64,000 bases of DNA from Karalla daura (lineage: Eukaryota; Chordata; Actinopteri; Chaetodontiformes; Leiognathidae): NCBI GenBank assembly GCA_029224185.1, contig CM055197.1:18699750-18763749 (forward strand). The letters are read 5' to 3'. A program made the position numbers and the translations under genes. The notes under the pieces were generated by a model that saw only the letters and a list, made by a program, of their open reading frames with translations, searched no databases and had not been told where the DNA came from. The stretch's first letter is position 1, and each line of letters begins with the position of its first letter. Below are positions 11,504-23,800 of the stretch, in pieces.

Positions 11504-14500
11504 ATGGCCAACTTTGAGGCTTACCAGGAGTATCAGAGAATTGAGGACTTCGAGGAGGACTCGCCGCCAGGGGAGGAGGATTTGCTGGTGCATGTGCCCG
11601 AAGGCCTGAAAGGTACCCCTAATATGACTGATTTACCCCGCATTAAGAAAGTCACATCGGGTCACTGGGGTGGGAATAAAATGGTGTCGTGTGTGTGTGA
11701 GCTTTTCTAATGACTATGTCTATGTTGCAGACTCATGGCACCATATCAAGAACCTGGATAACTTCTTCACAAGGATATCCTTTTCAATTACAATGTGATT
11801 AAATGCCCTGTGTCCCAAAGTGTGTCATTGTATGCCCTGCTGACACACATGCTCATTAAGATGCGTGTCAGCTGTTATGTTTAGACCTTGAAAACCTCGC
11901 TCGACGTGCACTTTCTCATCAGCGTCCGGCGTTCACACTTTTACAGTGTTATTACCGCTGTCCAGAGTCTATACCGTGTGGCTTTCCTTAACCGACCCTG
12001 TCCACATCTACCACTTTCATCAGAAGAATGGCTTTGCGTGTATGATGATGTCAGAATGCTTCGAGCTTTTGTGAGTATGAAAGAGGCTTGGACTCATAGA
12101 ACTTGGCCACCCTAGAATAGTGGAAACTGACTTTTTTTTGTACAGTAACTGTGTGCTTGCCCTGGAGAACACCCGGGCCTCGGTTATCCACACAGCCAGT
12201 AATGATTCATGTTGTTGTGACAGTACTCGAGTGTGCCTCAGGCCTTGGCATGAACAAGTTCAACCAGATGACTTAAACGGCGTGCTCATCCTATAGCAGC
12301 GATGGGGAGTGTTTGTCTTGAGGACGGGAAAACATTTAAAATGTTTTTTCTATCAGAATGCAAAAGTAAAAGTACTTCACACAGCGTTAAGGAGTTTGCC
12401 TCGGTTGAAAGTTGCAGTTCATAACATACGAATTTGCGCAAACACTATACTTGTCATCCAATCCTGCTCGTTGAATAGTCATCTCTCTTTGTGGCCTTTC
12501 CTCCTGTTCTGGCTTTGAGTGTGCCGCCTCATCTCCCTCTCGCCTCTCCACCTTATCCGAGCAGCCAGTTCCTGTTTGTCGTCACGTTCACCACCTTCCT
12601 CGTCAACTGCGTGGAGTACGATGTCTTGTTTGCCAACCGGGCGGTCAACCACACGGGGCCGGGCCACAACCCTCTGGACAGGAACAAGGTCACCCTTCCA
12701 GACGCCATCCTGCCCAGCGAGCAGTGCACTCAGAGGTACCGGCGTTCCGCGCCCAGCTCGGTGGAGATGTGCGGAGCATCCGTAGAGAAGGTCTGCACGA
12801 TCACACGGGGCGGCGGCGTCATGGGAGCCCCGTTATTGACGGGCTTCGGAGGGATTTCATTTGTCTGGCCTGACGCGGTCGCAGTGAAACCCCGTGACTT
12901 CATTTCTCACTCTGTGGTGTGCAGACGCGGCCCCAGACGGCAAGATAAAATGGCAGTCGCAGGGAGGGGATATGGGACAGTAGCCCATTTAGCGGTACCC
13001 TGCGGGGTTCTTTGTTTACCCCAGAAAAAAAGATCCCGAGAACTCTTTTGTGTTTGTCACGGTGGGCAGTAACTTCTGAGGCTCCTCTGTGAACTGCCGG
13101 GGCTCCAAACAGTGATTTTAATGTTCCCTCAGAAACAAATGTGTATCGTATCAAGCCAGGAAAGACTTGGTTCATTTATTTTGAAAGTAAAAGAGGCAGC
13201 CGTACGTAGCGCGTTTAAATAATAACAGTTCCCCCTATTGTCTTGTACGCACTTCATCATCTTGAAGATGTACCAACAGGTTATGAGCTTGCGGCGAAAC
13301 TCAAGTTTGTTGTGGCACAGTTCTGCCAAAGGCGCAAAGCTAAGTCGGGGTGAGTTCAGTAGCGGGGACGTGTCTTTCTAGGAAATGTAGTCCTTTTTCA
13401 GGTGTGATGTTTGTTTCGCCCGGCCTAGTGGTCGGCGCACGTTGCGACACTCCGGCGGCTGCTTGGGAGGGGGGGGGGGTGTTTGTGTACTGGCGTGTAA
13501 GCGATACCCCTGGTGGAGCAAAAGCGGCCTGTTGAAATACTGACAACTTGGCTTAGCCAGCAAGCTGACTACCACATGACACCCCCCTGAGCTGGCTCCA
13601 AGGGAGGGGAGGGGCCCCGTCCCTCCTCAGCTCCATGTTGTTGTAACAACCCCCCACACCCACCCACCCACTCGAGATGTAGCCTATCCTCCACTTGCTC
13701 CCCTTGGCTGGTTGAATCAGCCCGTCATCAATTTGTTCCTGGACCCGACCGCGGTTTTATAGTCATTTATTTCATGGTCGGTGACGTCCGTGTGCGCATG
13801 GAAGTTTAATTTGGGAACGTCTCGTCCCACACTTTGGATCCACTGTCCTGTTCGTGCCCCCTCTCTGATTTCCCCCGTGAAGCCAGTGTCCTCGAAACAT
13901 GCAAAGGATTTGTTTTTTTGGTATTTGATAGTGCCCTCATCGGCCACGCTATAAAAATGTGAAGGATCGATGTAAAGGAAATGTAAAGGATATGTTTTTA
14001 AACATAGCCAAGGGGTGTCCAGTGTTGTTTTTTTTTCTGTCCTGACCTGGGTTGAGTGTCGGTCTTAAGGACATGCAGTCAGATCAACATTAACATCTTA
14101 CAAGTTAAATGTTGAACAAGTAGTTTTCGAAGATAAACAAGACAGGTTGGCATAGTTTTATGTACCATTGAAGTTCTGAGTTCCTGATTTCTTGATTTTT
14201 TTTTGGTTACAAAAAGAACACCAAGTTTTTGGTAAACGTCCCCACGCTCAAACCGTCGGAACTCCTGTTTACAGATATTAGTCATTCGTGTCTGACTGAG
14301 GGAAAGCCCTTACTTTAGCGCGGACATTTCCTTTGTTTCAGGATTCAAGAAAACAGCTGGATCATATTTCTTCTCATCATGGCAGCCATCTTCTGGGTCT
14401 ATCGACTTGTCAAAGTCTTTTGCAATGTTCTGAGCTACTGGGAAATCAGGCAGTTCTACATCAAAGCCCTGAAGATCAGAATGGTAAGTGGTGCTTCGTC

Positions 14501-17500
14501 TGGAGACCTTGAGATTACATCCAGCCCAAAAGGTCCGTCGAATCCATCAAAGTCCTGCGCTTATTCTAACCCGAGCACACTCTAAAAGTGGTGAGTCATC
14601 TGTCATACACTGTCTAAACTGTTTAAATTGCTGTCCTCCTCCTCCTCCTCCTCCTCTCAGGATGAACTATGCAACGTCACGTGGCAGGAAGTCCAGGACC
14701 GGCTCATCAGCCTGCAGCGAGAGCAGCAAATGTGCATCCACAAGAAAGAGCTGACGGAGCTCGACATCTACCACCGCATCCTGAGGTTCAAGAACTACAT
14801 GGTGGCCATGATAAACAAGTCCCTGCTGCCGGTGCACTTGCAGCTCCCCCTGCTGGGCAACGTGGTGTTCCTCACCCAGGGGCTCAAGTACAACTTCGAG
14901 CTGATCCTCTTCTGGGGTCCCGGCTCCCTCTTCCAGAACAAGTGGAACCTGCACCCCAAGTACAAGCGCAGCGGGAACCGGCTGGAGCTGGCCCAGCAGC
15001 TCAGCCGGGTCATCCTGCTGATGGGCCTGGCCAACCTGCTGCTCTGCCCCTTCATCCTGGTGTGGCAGGTGCTCTACGCCTTCTTCAGCTACACGGAGGT
15101 GATCCGGCGGGAGCCGGGCAGCCTGGGCGCCCGGCGCTGGTCCCTGTTCGGCCGCCTGTACCTGCGCCACTTCAACGAGCTCAACCACGAGCTGCACGGG
15201 CGCCTGGGCCGCGGCTACAAGCCCACGTCCAAGTACATGAACTCCTTCACGTCGCCGCTGCTGGCCGTGCTGGCGAAAAACGTGGCCTTCTTCTCGGGCT
15301 CGGTGCTGGCCGTGCTCATCGCGCTGACGGTCTACGACGAGGACGTGCTGACCGTGCAGCACATCCTGACCGCCATCACTGTGCTGGGGGTCGTCATCAC
15401 CATCACCAGGTCAGCCCTCGCTCCGAAACGCGCTTCACCGCAGCGTTGGCCCGGCCACATTTCGTTTCCGTTTACCTGGCCCGTCCCGGATCTGTGTCGT
15501 GCGGCTCCAGCGAAATAATGTCTGTGTCTTGTACCCGCCCCCCCCTCACCCGCGCCAGGTCTTTCATCCCAGACGAGCATATGGTGTGGTGTCCGGAGCA
15601 GCTGCTGCAGTGCATGCTGGCACACATTCACTACATGCCGGACCACTGGAGGGGCAACGCTAACAAGAGCGAGACCCGCGACGAGGTGGCGCAGCTGTTC
15701 CAGTACAAAGCGGTGAGGGACGCGGTCGGAGCGGGAGGGGAGCGGAGTTGTGAACGGGTTTAAATCAATAGAGGTCGATTCATTTTGTGACGAAGCACCT
15801 GTGACGAAGACTCGTCCCGGACGCGGGGCGCTCGCCCCCGTGCTATTGGATTTAATAGTTAGAGGATGCGATCACAGGGACTCGAGTTGGCCCAGTCGCT
15901 CTTGTGTTAATGTAAACCGCAGAGGTTTTGCGAGTGACGCTGATCGGCGCCGTTTCCCACCCCATCAGGTGTTCATCTTGGAGGAGCTGCTCAGTCCCAT
16001 TGTCACGCCCTTCATCCTCATCTTCCTCCTGAGGAACAAGTCGCTGGAGATCATCGACTTCTTTAGGAACTTCACGGTGGAGGTGGTCGGCGTCGGCGAC
16101 ATCTGCTCCTTCGCCCAGATGGACATCCGGCGCCACGGAAACCCAACGGTATGAATCTTTCGGCGTTTTTCCTCTCGCACGTCCACCGGGCGAAGGCCGA
16201 GTCCAGGCCAGTGACCCGTTCCCTAATCTGTTCGCAGTGGATGTCGGAGGGCCAGACCGAGGCCTCCGTGTACCAGCAGGCCGAGAACGGCAAGACGGAG
16301 CTGTCCCTCATGCACTTCACCATCAAGAACCCGCGCTGGCAGCCGCCCCAGGAGAGCTCGGTGTTCATCAGCCACCTGAAGGAGAAGGTGCAGCACGACG
16401 CGCAGGGCGGCCCCTCCACCCAGCTGCTGCTCTCCGAGGCGCCCCTCTGCACCTCGCTCCAGTCCAACGAGTCCGCCACCGGGGTACGGGACCTGCGAAA
16501 CAGCCCGGGGCGTCGCATCGGTGTCGGCACGGTTCCGAGCGGGCCTCCCCGCCTCTCTGTTCACCCCGTCTCTTCTCTCCTCTGCGTCCCGTCCCCAGCC
16601 CGACAGCCTGCTGGCCAGCGTCCTGGCCCACCCCATCCTGACGGCGTCGGGCCTCCAGGGCCGGGACCACCGCTTCGTGCCGCCCAGCACGGCCGCCTCG
16701 GCCGCCGCCAGCGTCCTGGCCTCGCTGTCCACCTCGCAGCAGCAGCGGCGGCCCCACGGCCCGCTGCCCCCGTCCGTCCAGCCCGAGGGCGCCATGTACC
16801 GCAGCGACCGCACCGTCGTCGACAGGTACCCGCCGCCGCGTCCTCGACGCGCCGCGGCCGTCTCGAATCAGTCAGGAAACGCACACGAGGCCTTCTTTTC
16901 CTTTTCTCTCCCCCCCCCAGCATGACCAACAGCGAGTGCCGCATCCGGAGCAACGCGCTGCACTCGGAGTTCGCCTCGGCCGAGATGAGCCTCCACGCCA
17001 TCTACCTGCATGAGGTGAGGGCAGGGGTCGGGGGTCGGGGGTCGGGGGTGGGAGAGGAGAGGCCGGGCTGCGCGCCCATGCTACCTACCGTGCCTTCAAC
17101 CTCTCCTTCGTCCCTGCAGCTCCACCAGCAGAGCTCCCACCCGCAGAGGTCTTCTTCGGGACACTGGCAGAACCCGGTGCCGCTGAGAGACCTGCACTCC
17201 CACGCCGGTAAATGAACGCGGCCTCGCGCAAGAGGCGACGCCGTCCCTCGTCCGTTCCGTTTACCCGCTCCCACTTGAGTCCGACGTGCGTGGGTGGTTT
17301 TTTTTTTTTGACGTTTGCGTCAAATTGAAATGACTCCGCGATCCAGACGGGGGTGGAGGGGGGTAAAAGGGCCCCCGGTGCTGCAGCCACGGCTATGACC
17401 TAATTCCCTGGCAGTTAATTACGCAGTCCGCTCGGATCAAGAGCCGGACGTTGAGCAGAGCCTCGAAGGACTGCAGATTAAATTGAACAGATCTGAGAAG

Positions 17501-17935
17501 CACTTACGTCCGCTCTAATATTTGTCACAGCGTCTTGGCAGGGGAGCGCAGCTGGAATCGCTTCCCACCGAGAGTGCGGATCGGGGAGATTTCAGGCCGG
17601 ATCGCTCCGAAAAGACCGGGGCTCTCGGGGCTCCGGGGTAGCGCAGGGGGTGGGTGGGAGGGAGAGAAAATGGGGAAAATCTAGCTTTATCTGTGTTATC
17701 TGTGAGAGAGAGAGAGAGAGAGAGAGCGTGCACGTACGTTCAACAAAGACTTGACCTTGCGTCCGCCCTCTCGCCAGGTTTCCACGGCGGCCTCGGCTCC
17801 AGCCTCTCCATGCCCGCCCCCGTTCACCTGGGCCGCTGGCAGGAGGAGGAGGACGAGGAGGAGGAGGACGAGCACGATCACGAGATAAACAGCGGCCCGG
17901 GCCCCGGGTCGCAGGGCCCCCGGAGCGGCTGCTGA
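11504..17935 (+). CDS. atg9b: Autophagy-related protein 9 (ATG9B type), complete
   Basis: Multispanning lipid scramblase that seeds and expands autophagosomes and cycles through Golgi and endosomal vesicles. Thirteen coding exons: 11504-11612, 11731-11774, 12006-12070, 12565-12735, 14342-14483, 14661-15409, 15559-15712, 15969-16148, 16238-16483, 16599-16825, 16921-17014, 17120-17207, 17778-17935. They give 808 residues (human ATG9A 839, ATG9B 924). The N-terminal tail has the adaptor motifs YQRI (residues 10-13) and EEDLL (24-28), both as in mammalian ATG9. Membrane segments begin near residues 74 and 136, with two more in the 749-nt exon. The core matches ATG9 closely, for example LTELDIYHRILRF, KYNFELILFWGPGSLF, AHIHYMPDHW and DFFRNFTVEVVGVGD. 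The C terminus is divergent, Ser/Gln-rich and ends with an acidic run. Assignment to the B paralogue rests on linkage to abcb8 and cdk5, not on sequence alone. Later exons are very GC-rich. Confidence 0.94.
11775..12005 (+). other. Minor-class (U12-type) AT-AC intron of atg9b
   Basis: The intron begins ATATCCTTTT, the exact U12 AT-AC donor consensus. It carries the U12 branch-site motif TTCCTTAAC at 11984-11992 and ends CAC, with 13 bases between the motif and the exon. Splicing here joins ...NFFTR to IYHFHQKNG in frame, matching ATG9 proteins. No GT-AG pair in this interval gives that join. Confidence 0.9.
12736..14341 (+). other. atg9b intron 4; nothing recognised
   Basis: This 1.6-kb intron has a run of G at about 13469-13479 and otherwise no repeat or exon I can support. 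Open frames on either strand (for example minus-strand frames at 13340-13947) have no recognisable similarity. Confidence 0.6.
17704..17726 (+). repeat. (GA)n microsatellite in the last atg9b intron
   Basis: An uninterrupted GA run about 50 bases upstream of the terminal coding exon. Confidence 0.9.
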
Positions 17936-18207
17936 AGTGCCTTAGTGTCCCAAGGCACGCGCTCCCCGGCAAACTGTCCTCTGACACGTCCGTGCGACCT
18001 CCGTGCTCCGTGGCCCTGCGACGTCCTCATCCTATATGGCCTCCCCCCCCTTCCTCCTCTTCTTCTTCTTTGTTTTTTTTCTATAGCGTTTACATTTCAC
18101 TCCCCTCTACGGACGCTGTGGCCTTAGACGATCTCCGCGGAGGGTTCACAGCGTGGACCTTTTCCAACCCTGGCCCGTGGAGGCAGAATGGCCGGATCAG
18201 GGGAACC

Positions 18208-18274
18208 CCCCCCCCCCCACCCCACCCCACCCCACCCCACCCCCCCTCCCACCCCACCCCACCCCCCCCTCCCA
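18208..18274 (+). repeat. C-rich CCCCA tandem tract (G-quadruplex potential on the minus strand)
   Basis: A run of C blocks separated by single A residues, with many CCCCA units. The complementary strand has many runs of four or more G at one-base spacing, ideal for quadruplex formation. Confidence 0.8.
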
Positions 18275-20400
18275 CGTGTCTTCTGTCCGTCCCGTCCCGT
18301 CCCGTCCCTGGCCGGAGCGGAGCGGCGCGGAGACGGTGTATTCACAGGATCGCCGCGTGATGGTGCGTACGTACGAGGCGAGCCCGCTACCCGGTGGATT
18401 CGTACGTACACTTTCGCGTCTTTAACGATCCTCCTTCGGGAAGTCCACGTTTTTTGGTTTTTTTGTTTTTGCTAAAAGGTCTCGCTCTGGAAAAAGACAC
18501 CAAGTATTGCTATGATGAAAGATCTGCCTCGGTAGTAGCCGTACTACTACAAACACCATGTGTGACTGGCAAAAGCCCTGTTGGGGGGAGAAGAAGAAGA
18601 AGCAGAAAGAACACCATGGAACCAGATGCACACATGCTTTGATGCTGCTGTCTATGTTTAGTGGTCCTAGTGATTTTATTCAGTATTATTATTATTTCCA
18701 TGGCTGACGTATCGAGGGTATCGCAGGGGGGGGGCCCCCAGATGCACTGGTGCGTGAGAATCCGACGCAGATACGAGACGTCCTTTCAAAGTCCGAGCCG
18801 ACCGCCAGGCCGGCCTCGTGCCTTAACGCCCGACGCGATGAGAGGAGGAAAAAAAGGACGATAAACGTATTCAAATTCTAGGTTTTCCCGTATTACCTCA
18901 GTGGTGGTGAAGCGAATCCAGTACTCCGACCGCTACCTCTGCAGTGTATTCACTCTGGTGTAAATATATGGTTGGCGAGGGCACCTTTGTACATATGCAT
19001 CTTTTAACTGCATTTTGGTTGATTTCGATGGCGGGTGCGAACGGGATCGGAGCTCACCTTCCGTCTCCGCTCCCCTCGCTCGCCCCCGGGAGATGCCCCG
19101 GGGACAGAGCATCCATGTTCTGGATTGTCATTCAGCTTTTTTTTTTTTGTTTTTTTTTTTAGAACAAAACAGGGTGGCGTCGCTTTTACAAATCATCATC
19201 ATCGCGCGCGTTAACAAATCGATTGTTTCCTTATCCTCCCCCCCCCGCCCCCCTTAACAAAAAAAAAAGTATCCTAAGGGCTGATTTCAGGGTGTGGGCT
19301 GCCTGCCACAGACATGAGGAGTTGAGGGGTAAAAGCCTTCCCACAGTCATCCGAATGAATTAGCTTTAGCTTTATTTATTCCCCCGCCCCCCATTATTTA
19401 ATTGAAATGTGCGTACTTTTTATTTATTTGAACATGAAATATCCACGTCTCGCCCGCGTCCGTCGTCAACCCTGGCAAAAACCTATGAATAGGACTTCCT
19501 CGGGCATGCCCCCCCCCCCCCCCCCCTCACGTTGACGAATGCGATCCACCCTCTCAAAGAAACCCACCGCGTTCTGCGCCGATCGCCGTAGCGCACGCCT
19601 CGCCCTCCGCAACCGCTCCACTTGTGTGCGTTTAGGAGTTGTCACACTTCCTTGCGCGTGCGCGTGTGCGTGTGCGTGTGCGCGTGCGCGTGTGGAGGGA
19701 ACGTGTTTGGACACCTGCGTAATTATGCTAACATGAACTCGCTAACACGAACTCAGACGTTTTGCACTGAAAAAACAGGAAACGAACCCTTTTTTTTGTA
19801 AAGCAAAAAAAAAAAAAACGGGCACGTAGGGCACTTGCGAAAGTCGACTTTTTTTTTTTTTTTTTTTCGAAAGGGCAGGTCTCAAAAAGGGACGGTCGGT
19901 CTCCGTCCGCGGCGACCTCTCTCGCCCCTCATCGTTCTGTACGTACATCATCATGACGCCTCGTCGTTCCTACCTTCGGTCAGTAAAAGTTCGTCCCCCA
20001 GAGGACAGAGAGCGAGCGAGAGAGCCGTCTGACACGCTCCACGTCGGGGTCGTGCGGTCGCTGTTCGTACGTGCGGCAAGCTTTCTCTCTTTCTTCTTTT
20101 TCGTAGCGTCCGGATGGCGGAGCCGGGCCGTCTCCGCGGTCTCCGCATGCAGCCCGCCTCGCCGCGCCGTCTGTCGTTTTACTTTGAGCAGTGCCTTAGC
20201 GTCAAGGCGGAGCGCGTTCCCTCCGGGGGGGGGGCCGCGTCGCGCGACCTTTTTGGACTCCCTTTCGCAGATTTAGCGGCACACACGCACACACAGACAC
20301 ACACGCGCGCGATGTACAGTATTTTATGTCGTTTCTGGCGAGTCATCGTGTACAGCACGGAGGACGTGGCGAGGTCGTGGGCGTAGCGTCCGACGGCACG

Positions 20401-20437
<37 letters not shown>
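20401..20437 (+). repeat. Homopolymer of 37 C
   Basis: Thirty-seven consecutive C bases in the presumed atg9b 3' UTR. Such a length is rare and the exact count is likely to be unreliable in an assembly. Confidence 0.9.
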
Positions 20438-20781
20438 AGCATGGTGTTTGAAGCTGCACTGTCCTCAGTACCCCGAAGGAGCGGGGGCTGTGCCTTGTGC
20501 TTTGGCGGGCGACCTCCTCACCACACTATGGGTTCTTATCCACTAAAACGCCAGTCCGAGGATCACATCACGACTGGAACAAGGTGCTAAGTTTTCATCC
20601 TGAAATGTTTAACATGACTCAAGACATTCTTTTTGTTACACAGGTTTGTCCGTTTCGTTTTGCGTTTTTTGTCCTGTAAATTAAAGAAACACTAGCAGAG
20701 AAATGCAACATGCCAAAAGAACTTGTTTTCGGCACAGCTTTACAATACACGTGTTGTTTTCTGTGTGTGAGTAGAGAGGCA

Positions 20782-20787
20782 AATAAA
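20782..20787 (+). terminator. Candidate polyadenylation signal of atg9b
   Basis: AATAAA followed 25-50 bases downstream by a GT-rich stretch (TTTGTGTGTGCGTGTG), the usual layout of a cleavage site. An upstream ATTAAA at 20680 could also serve. Confidence 0.5.
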
Positions 20788-20809
20788 TCTTATTTTGAGT
20801 GTATTTAAT

Positions 20810-23800
20810 CATTTGTGTGTGCGTGTGCTTAATTGTGTGATATTTATTTGAAACGAAAAAACACATATTTTCTGTACTGGCAAGTCGCCATGTCGGCTGA
20901 GGGATCACAGCGTGAGACGTTTCGTGGCCCTGTCGCTTCGTGTGAATGCACTGGCCAGTCAGTTGCCTCTTCATCTGACATTTCGTTTCCGGCTGAACCA
21001 TCACATCGATATATACCGGAGTCCTCTCGCGTTTACAAATGCACGACAACTCATTAACTCGGCTAACTCGCCTATCGAACACACTCTGACAAGCAATTTG
21101 GCGCAGCTCAGTTCAACCTCGTCTGAAGTGCCATGCCGTAACGGTGTCACCATGAGACGCTTTACTTTAGCTACATAGCTGAGGGGAAGCAAAGCCCGGT
21201 AAATCCCACATGTGAGTAAGCCGTAACTGCCTTTAATGGTTAGAGATCTCGGGCACAACCAAGGTCAGGCGGGATGGTCCTCTGCCACGACTGCTTAAGC
21301 ACATTAGATGTCTTAAAATGGTCGGTACTCGAGTGATATCCAACTCTGCACGGCGGCTAAATGAATCCGCAGACACCTCGGTGAGGAGACTGAGGTGACC
21401 TATGGCAGCTCCAGTGAGAGTGAGGGCCACAGAGTGGCAGCAGACTCGGGGGGAGGCGAGAGGGATGAGAACAAGAGGGAGGTCAGGGAACAGTCAGTAC
21501 CTGCCTCCACAGCCTCGATCTGGAGCTGCACAAACCCCCCGCTGAGGCAGAAACTGTTATACAAGGCTTGGCTAGTTAATTTTAGTAAGTCCGTCTGCCC
21601 TTGTAGTACAATAAATACTACTTGGATGTACCATTTAAAATTAAATTAAGACCCTTAATCTCATGATGCTGCAAAGTGTCTACGTGTGTGTGTATGAGAG
21701 AGAGAGTATATGTTATAGAAGTATATACTATATTATATACTATATTGTAGTATTCGCCCCCATTCCTTGATATGGATTTAAGTCCCATTTTTAACCCCTG
21801 GGGTTTAATAAGAGGTCATCCACCCTTTGCAGCCCTAACAGTTTCAACTCCTCTGGGAAGGCTTCCCACAAGGTGTAGGACTGTATTTATGTGATTTTTT
21901 AAGCATTCTTCCAGAAGGGCATTTGTGAAGTCACACACTGATGTTGGACAGCAAGGCCTGGCTCCCAGTCTCCGCTCTAATTCACCCCAAAGGTGTTCTC
22001 ACGCAGGCCGGTCAAGCTCATCCACACCAACTCATCCACACCACCTCTCTTTACGGACCTTGCTCTGTGCACTGGCCACTGTACACAGTCATGGTTGAAC
22101 AGGAAGGGGCCATGCCCAAACTCTTGCCACAAAGCTGGGAACATGGAATAGTCCAGCATCTCTTGGTATGCTGAAACATTCAGAGTTCCTCTCAGTGGAA
22201 CCGAAGGGCCAAGCCTGGCTCCTGGAAAAACGCCATAATCCCCACTTCCACCAAATTTTACATTTGGCGCAAAGCACTCGGACAAGACTCGTTGTCCTGG
22301 TTACCACCAAATCCAGACTCCTCTGCGCGCTAGGTCACGATAAAAAACATATAGATAGATTATGAAACACAGCAACACCAGATTAATGCCAGTGGGACTA
22401 AGGTTATCGTTGGTCAACTCCCCACAGAACATTTTATGGTCTCCGACGCCATCTACTGTCCAGACCTGGCTACACGTTTCCCCGTGTCACCTGATACGCA
22501 GGAGTTTTTTTGAGGTAACACCCTTGTGTTTCAGCTGTGGACACGATAGAGCCGCGACCTTAGTCGTGAAATGGCTAAGAGGTCAAGCAGAGTGACAAAC
22601 TGATAGGTGTATGTTGCACCTCTCTCAACACAAAGGAATGTGTGGCTTTGGATATTACCCAAGTCTATAGCCAGGTGCCGTGTCCCTGCGCCTCTGCCAT
22701 ACTGTGCGTCGGGTGCCATAAGAGGGTGACTGCTGGCTGAGGCGGGCTTTTGAACAGGGGCCAAAGATTGTGTCAATACCATCCATGATGTGACTTGATG
22801 CTACTAACTTATCTGGAATCTTGAAACGTAGCCTACAGAGAAAGCGCAGGCAGGGGAGAAAAAAAAGAAACTGCAAGTAAATTAGACTTGTGCGTTATTT
22901 GAGTCAGTATCTTTTTTCCCCCTCACACTGATCTTGAACGCTCGATGAGTTAATGTTATGCAGAGTGAAGCCTATTTATTTCTTTATCTCAGTGTCTACC
23001 GAGGAACACGGAGGCCAAGCCCAGCAGCCAGGCCAGGATGAAGCGGAGGCGAGCAACAGAGGATTACTGTCTGCTAGAGTTTCGGGGAGTTTAAATCCGG
23101 GTCCGGGCGACCTGCTGCTGTCAGTCACGGACACCGGGGGAAAGCCCGCTCTGAAAGACTGCGAAAATACCACGGAAGCCAAAGAATGGGTCACAAAGGC
23201 ATGAGGCTCGTTCGCCCTAATAGACGTCAAAAGTATTAAAGAATTAAGTCGTAAATCTGGGGTAAAGTAGGGCATAAAGAAGTGGCACACTAATGCTGTA
23301 CTATCTTAGGATTGTCAGTGTGAATGAAACCAGTGTTTCCATCACGTTGAGGACACCAGGACAGAGATGTCCGGCCCATATTTCCATCTTCCATCTCCAC
23401 ATTTTAGGCTTTTTGCGCCAGATGAAGTCATAACAGTGTTATGTGCCTGGTCAGCTGGTTGAAGCAGGTGCCAGGGCGGTTAATGTGGAAAAACAATGGG
23501 ACACCAGCTTCGGGGCATGTTCAAGTAATCTCTTAAATCAGATGGGTTTCCGTTCAGCTTAAATACAGGACTACAGCTATGTGGATAACAGCAATTTCAC
23601 AGATTTGCAAGGAAGGTTGAATGTCGGTCTACAACTGTTTGCTGGTAAGATCAGAGGAGGAACAGCAGAAAATGAAGGAAGCTTGCACGTAAGTCTTATT
23701 CGGGAACGGGTCACTCAAATTCAGATAGGAAACATCTAAGGATGCCAAAAATGTTCAACGGCTCCAGGGGGTTACCTTGGTTTTATTCTGTGCCAAACGG

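Larger units (their letters stand above)
17936..20803 (+). other. Probable long 3' UTR of atg9b, rich in low-complexity tracts
   Basis: No further coding exon follows the stop at 17933-17935. The next canonical hexamer with a GT-rich downstream stretch is at 20782, so the 3' UTR may be about 2.9 kb. It contains a C/CCCCA tract (18208-18274), T runs (19138-19161, 19849-19867), a GTGCGT-type repeat (about 19655-19692), CA repeats (20281-20306) and a pure C37 tract (20401-20437). An earlier ATTAAA at 20680-20685 is an alternative end. Extent is inferred. Confidence 0.5.

Noticed and set aside
14667..15362. Long minus-strand open frame of 231 residues, and a 364-residue plus-strand frame (14669-15763)
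   Set aside because: Both are shadows of the GC-rich atg9b exon 14661-15409 in other frames. Composition is a Gln/Val/Glu or Ala/Pro/Arg artefact of codon bias.
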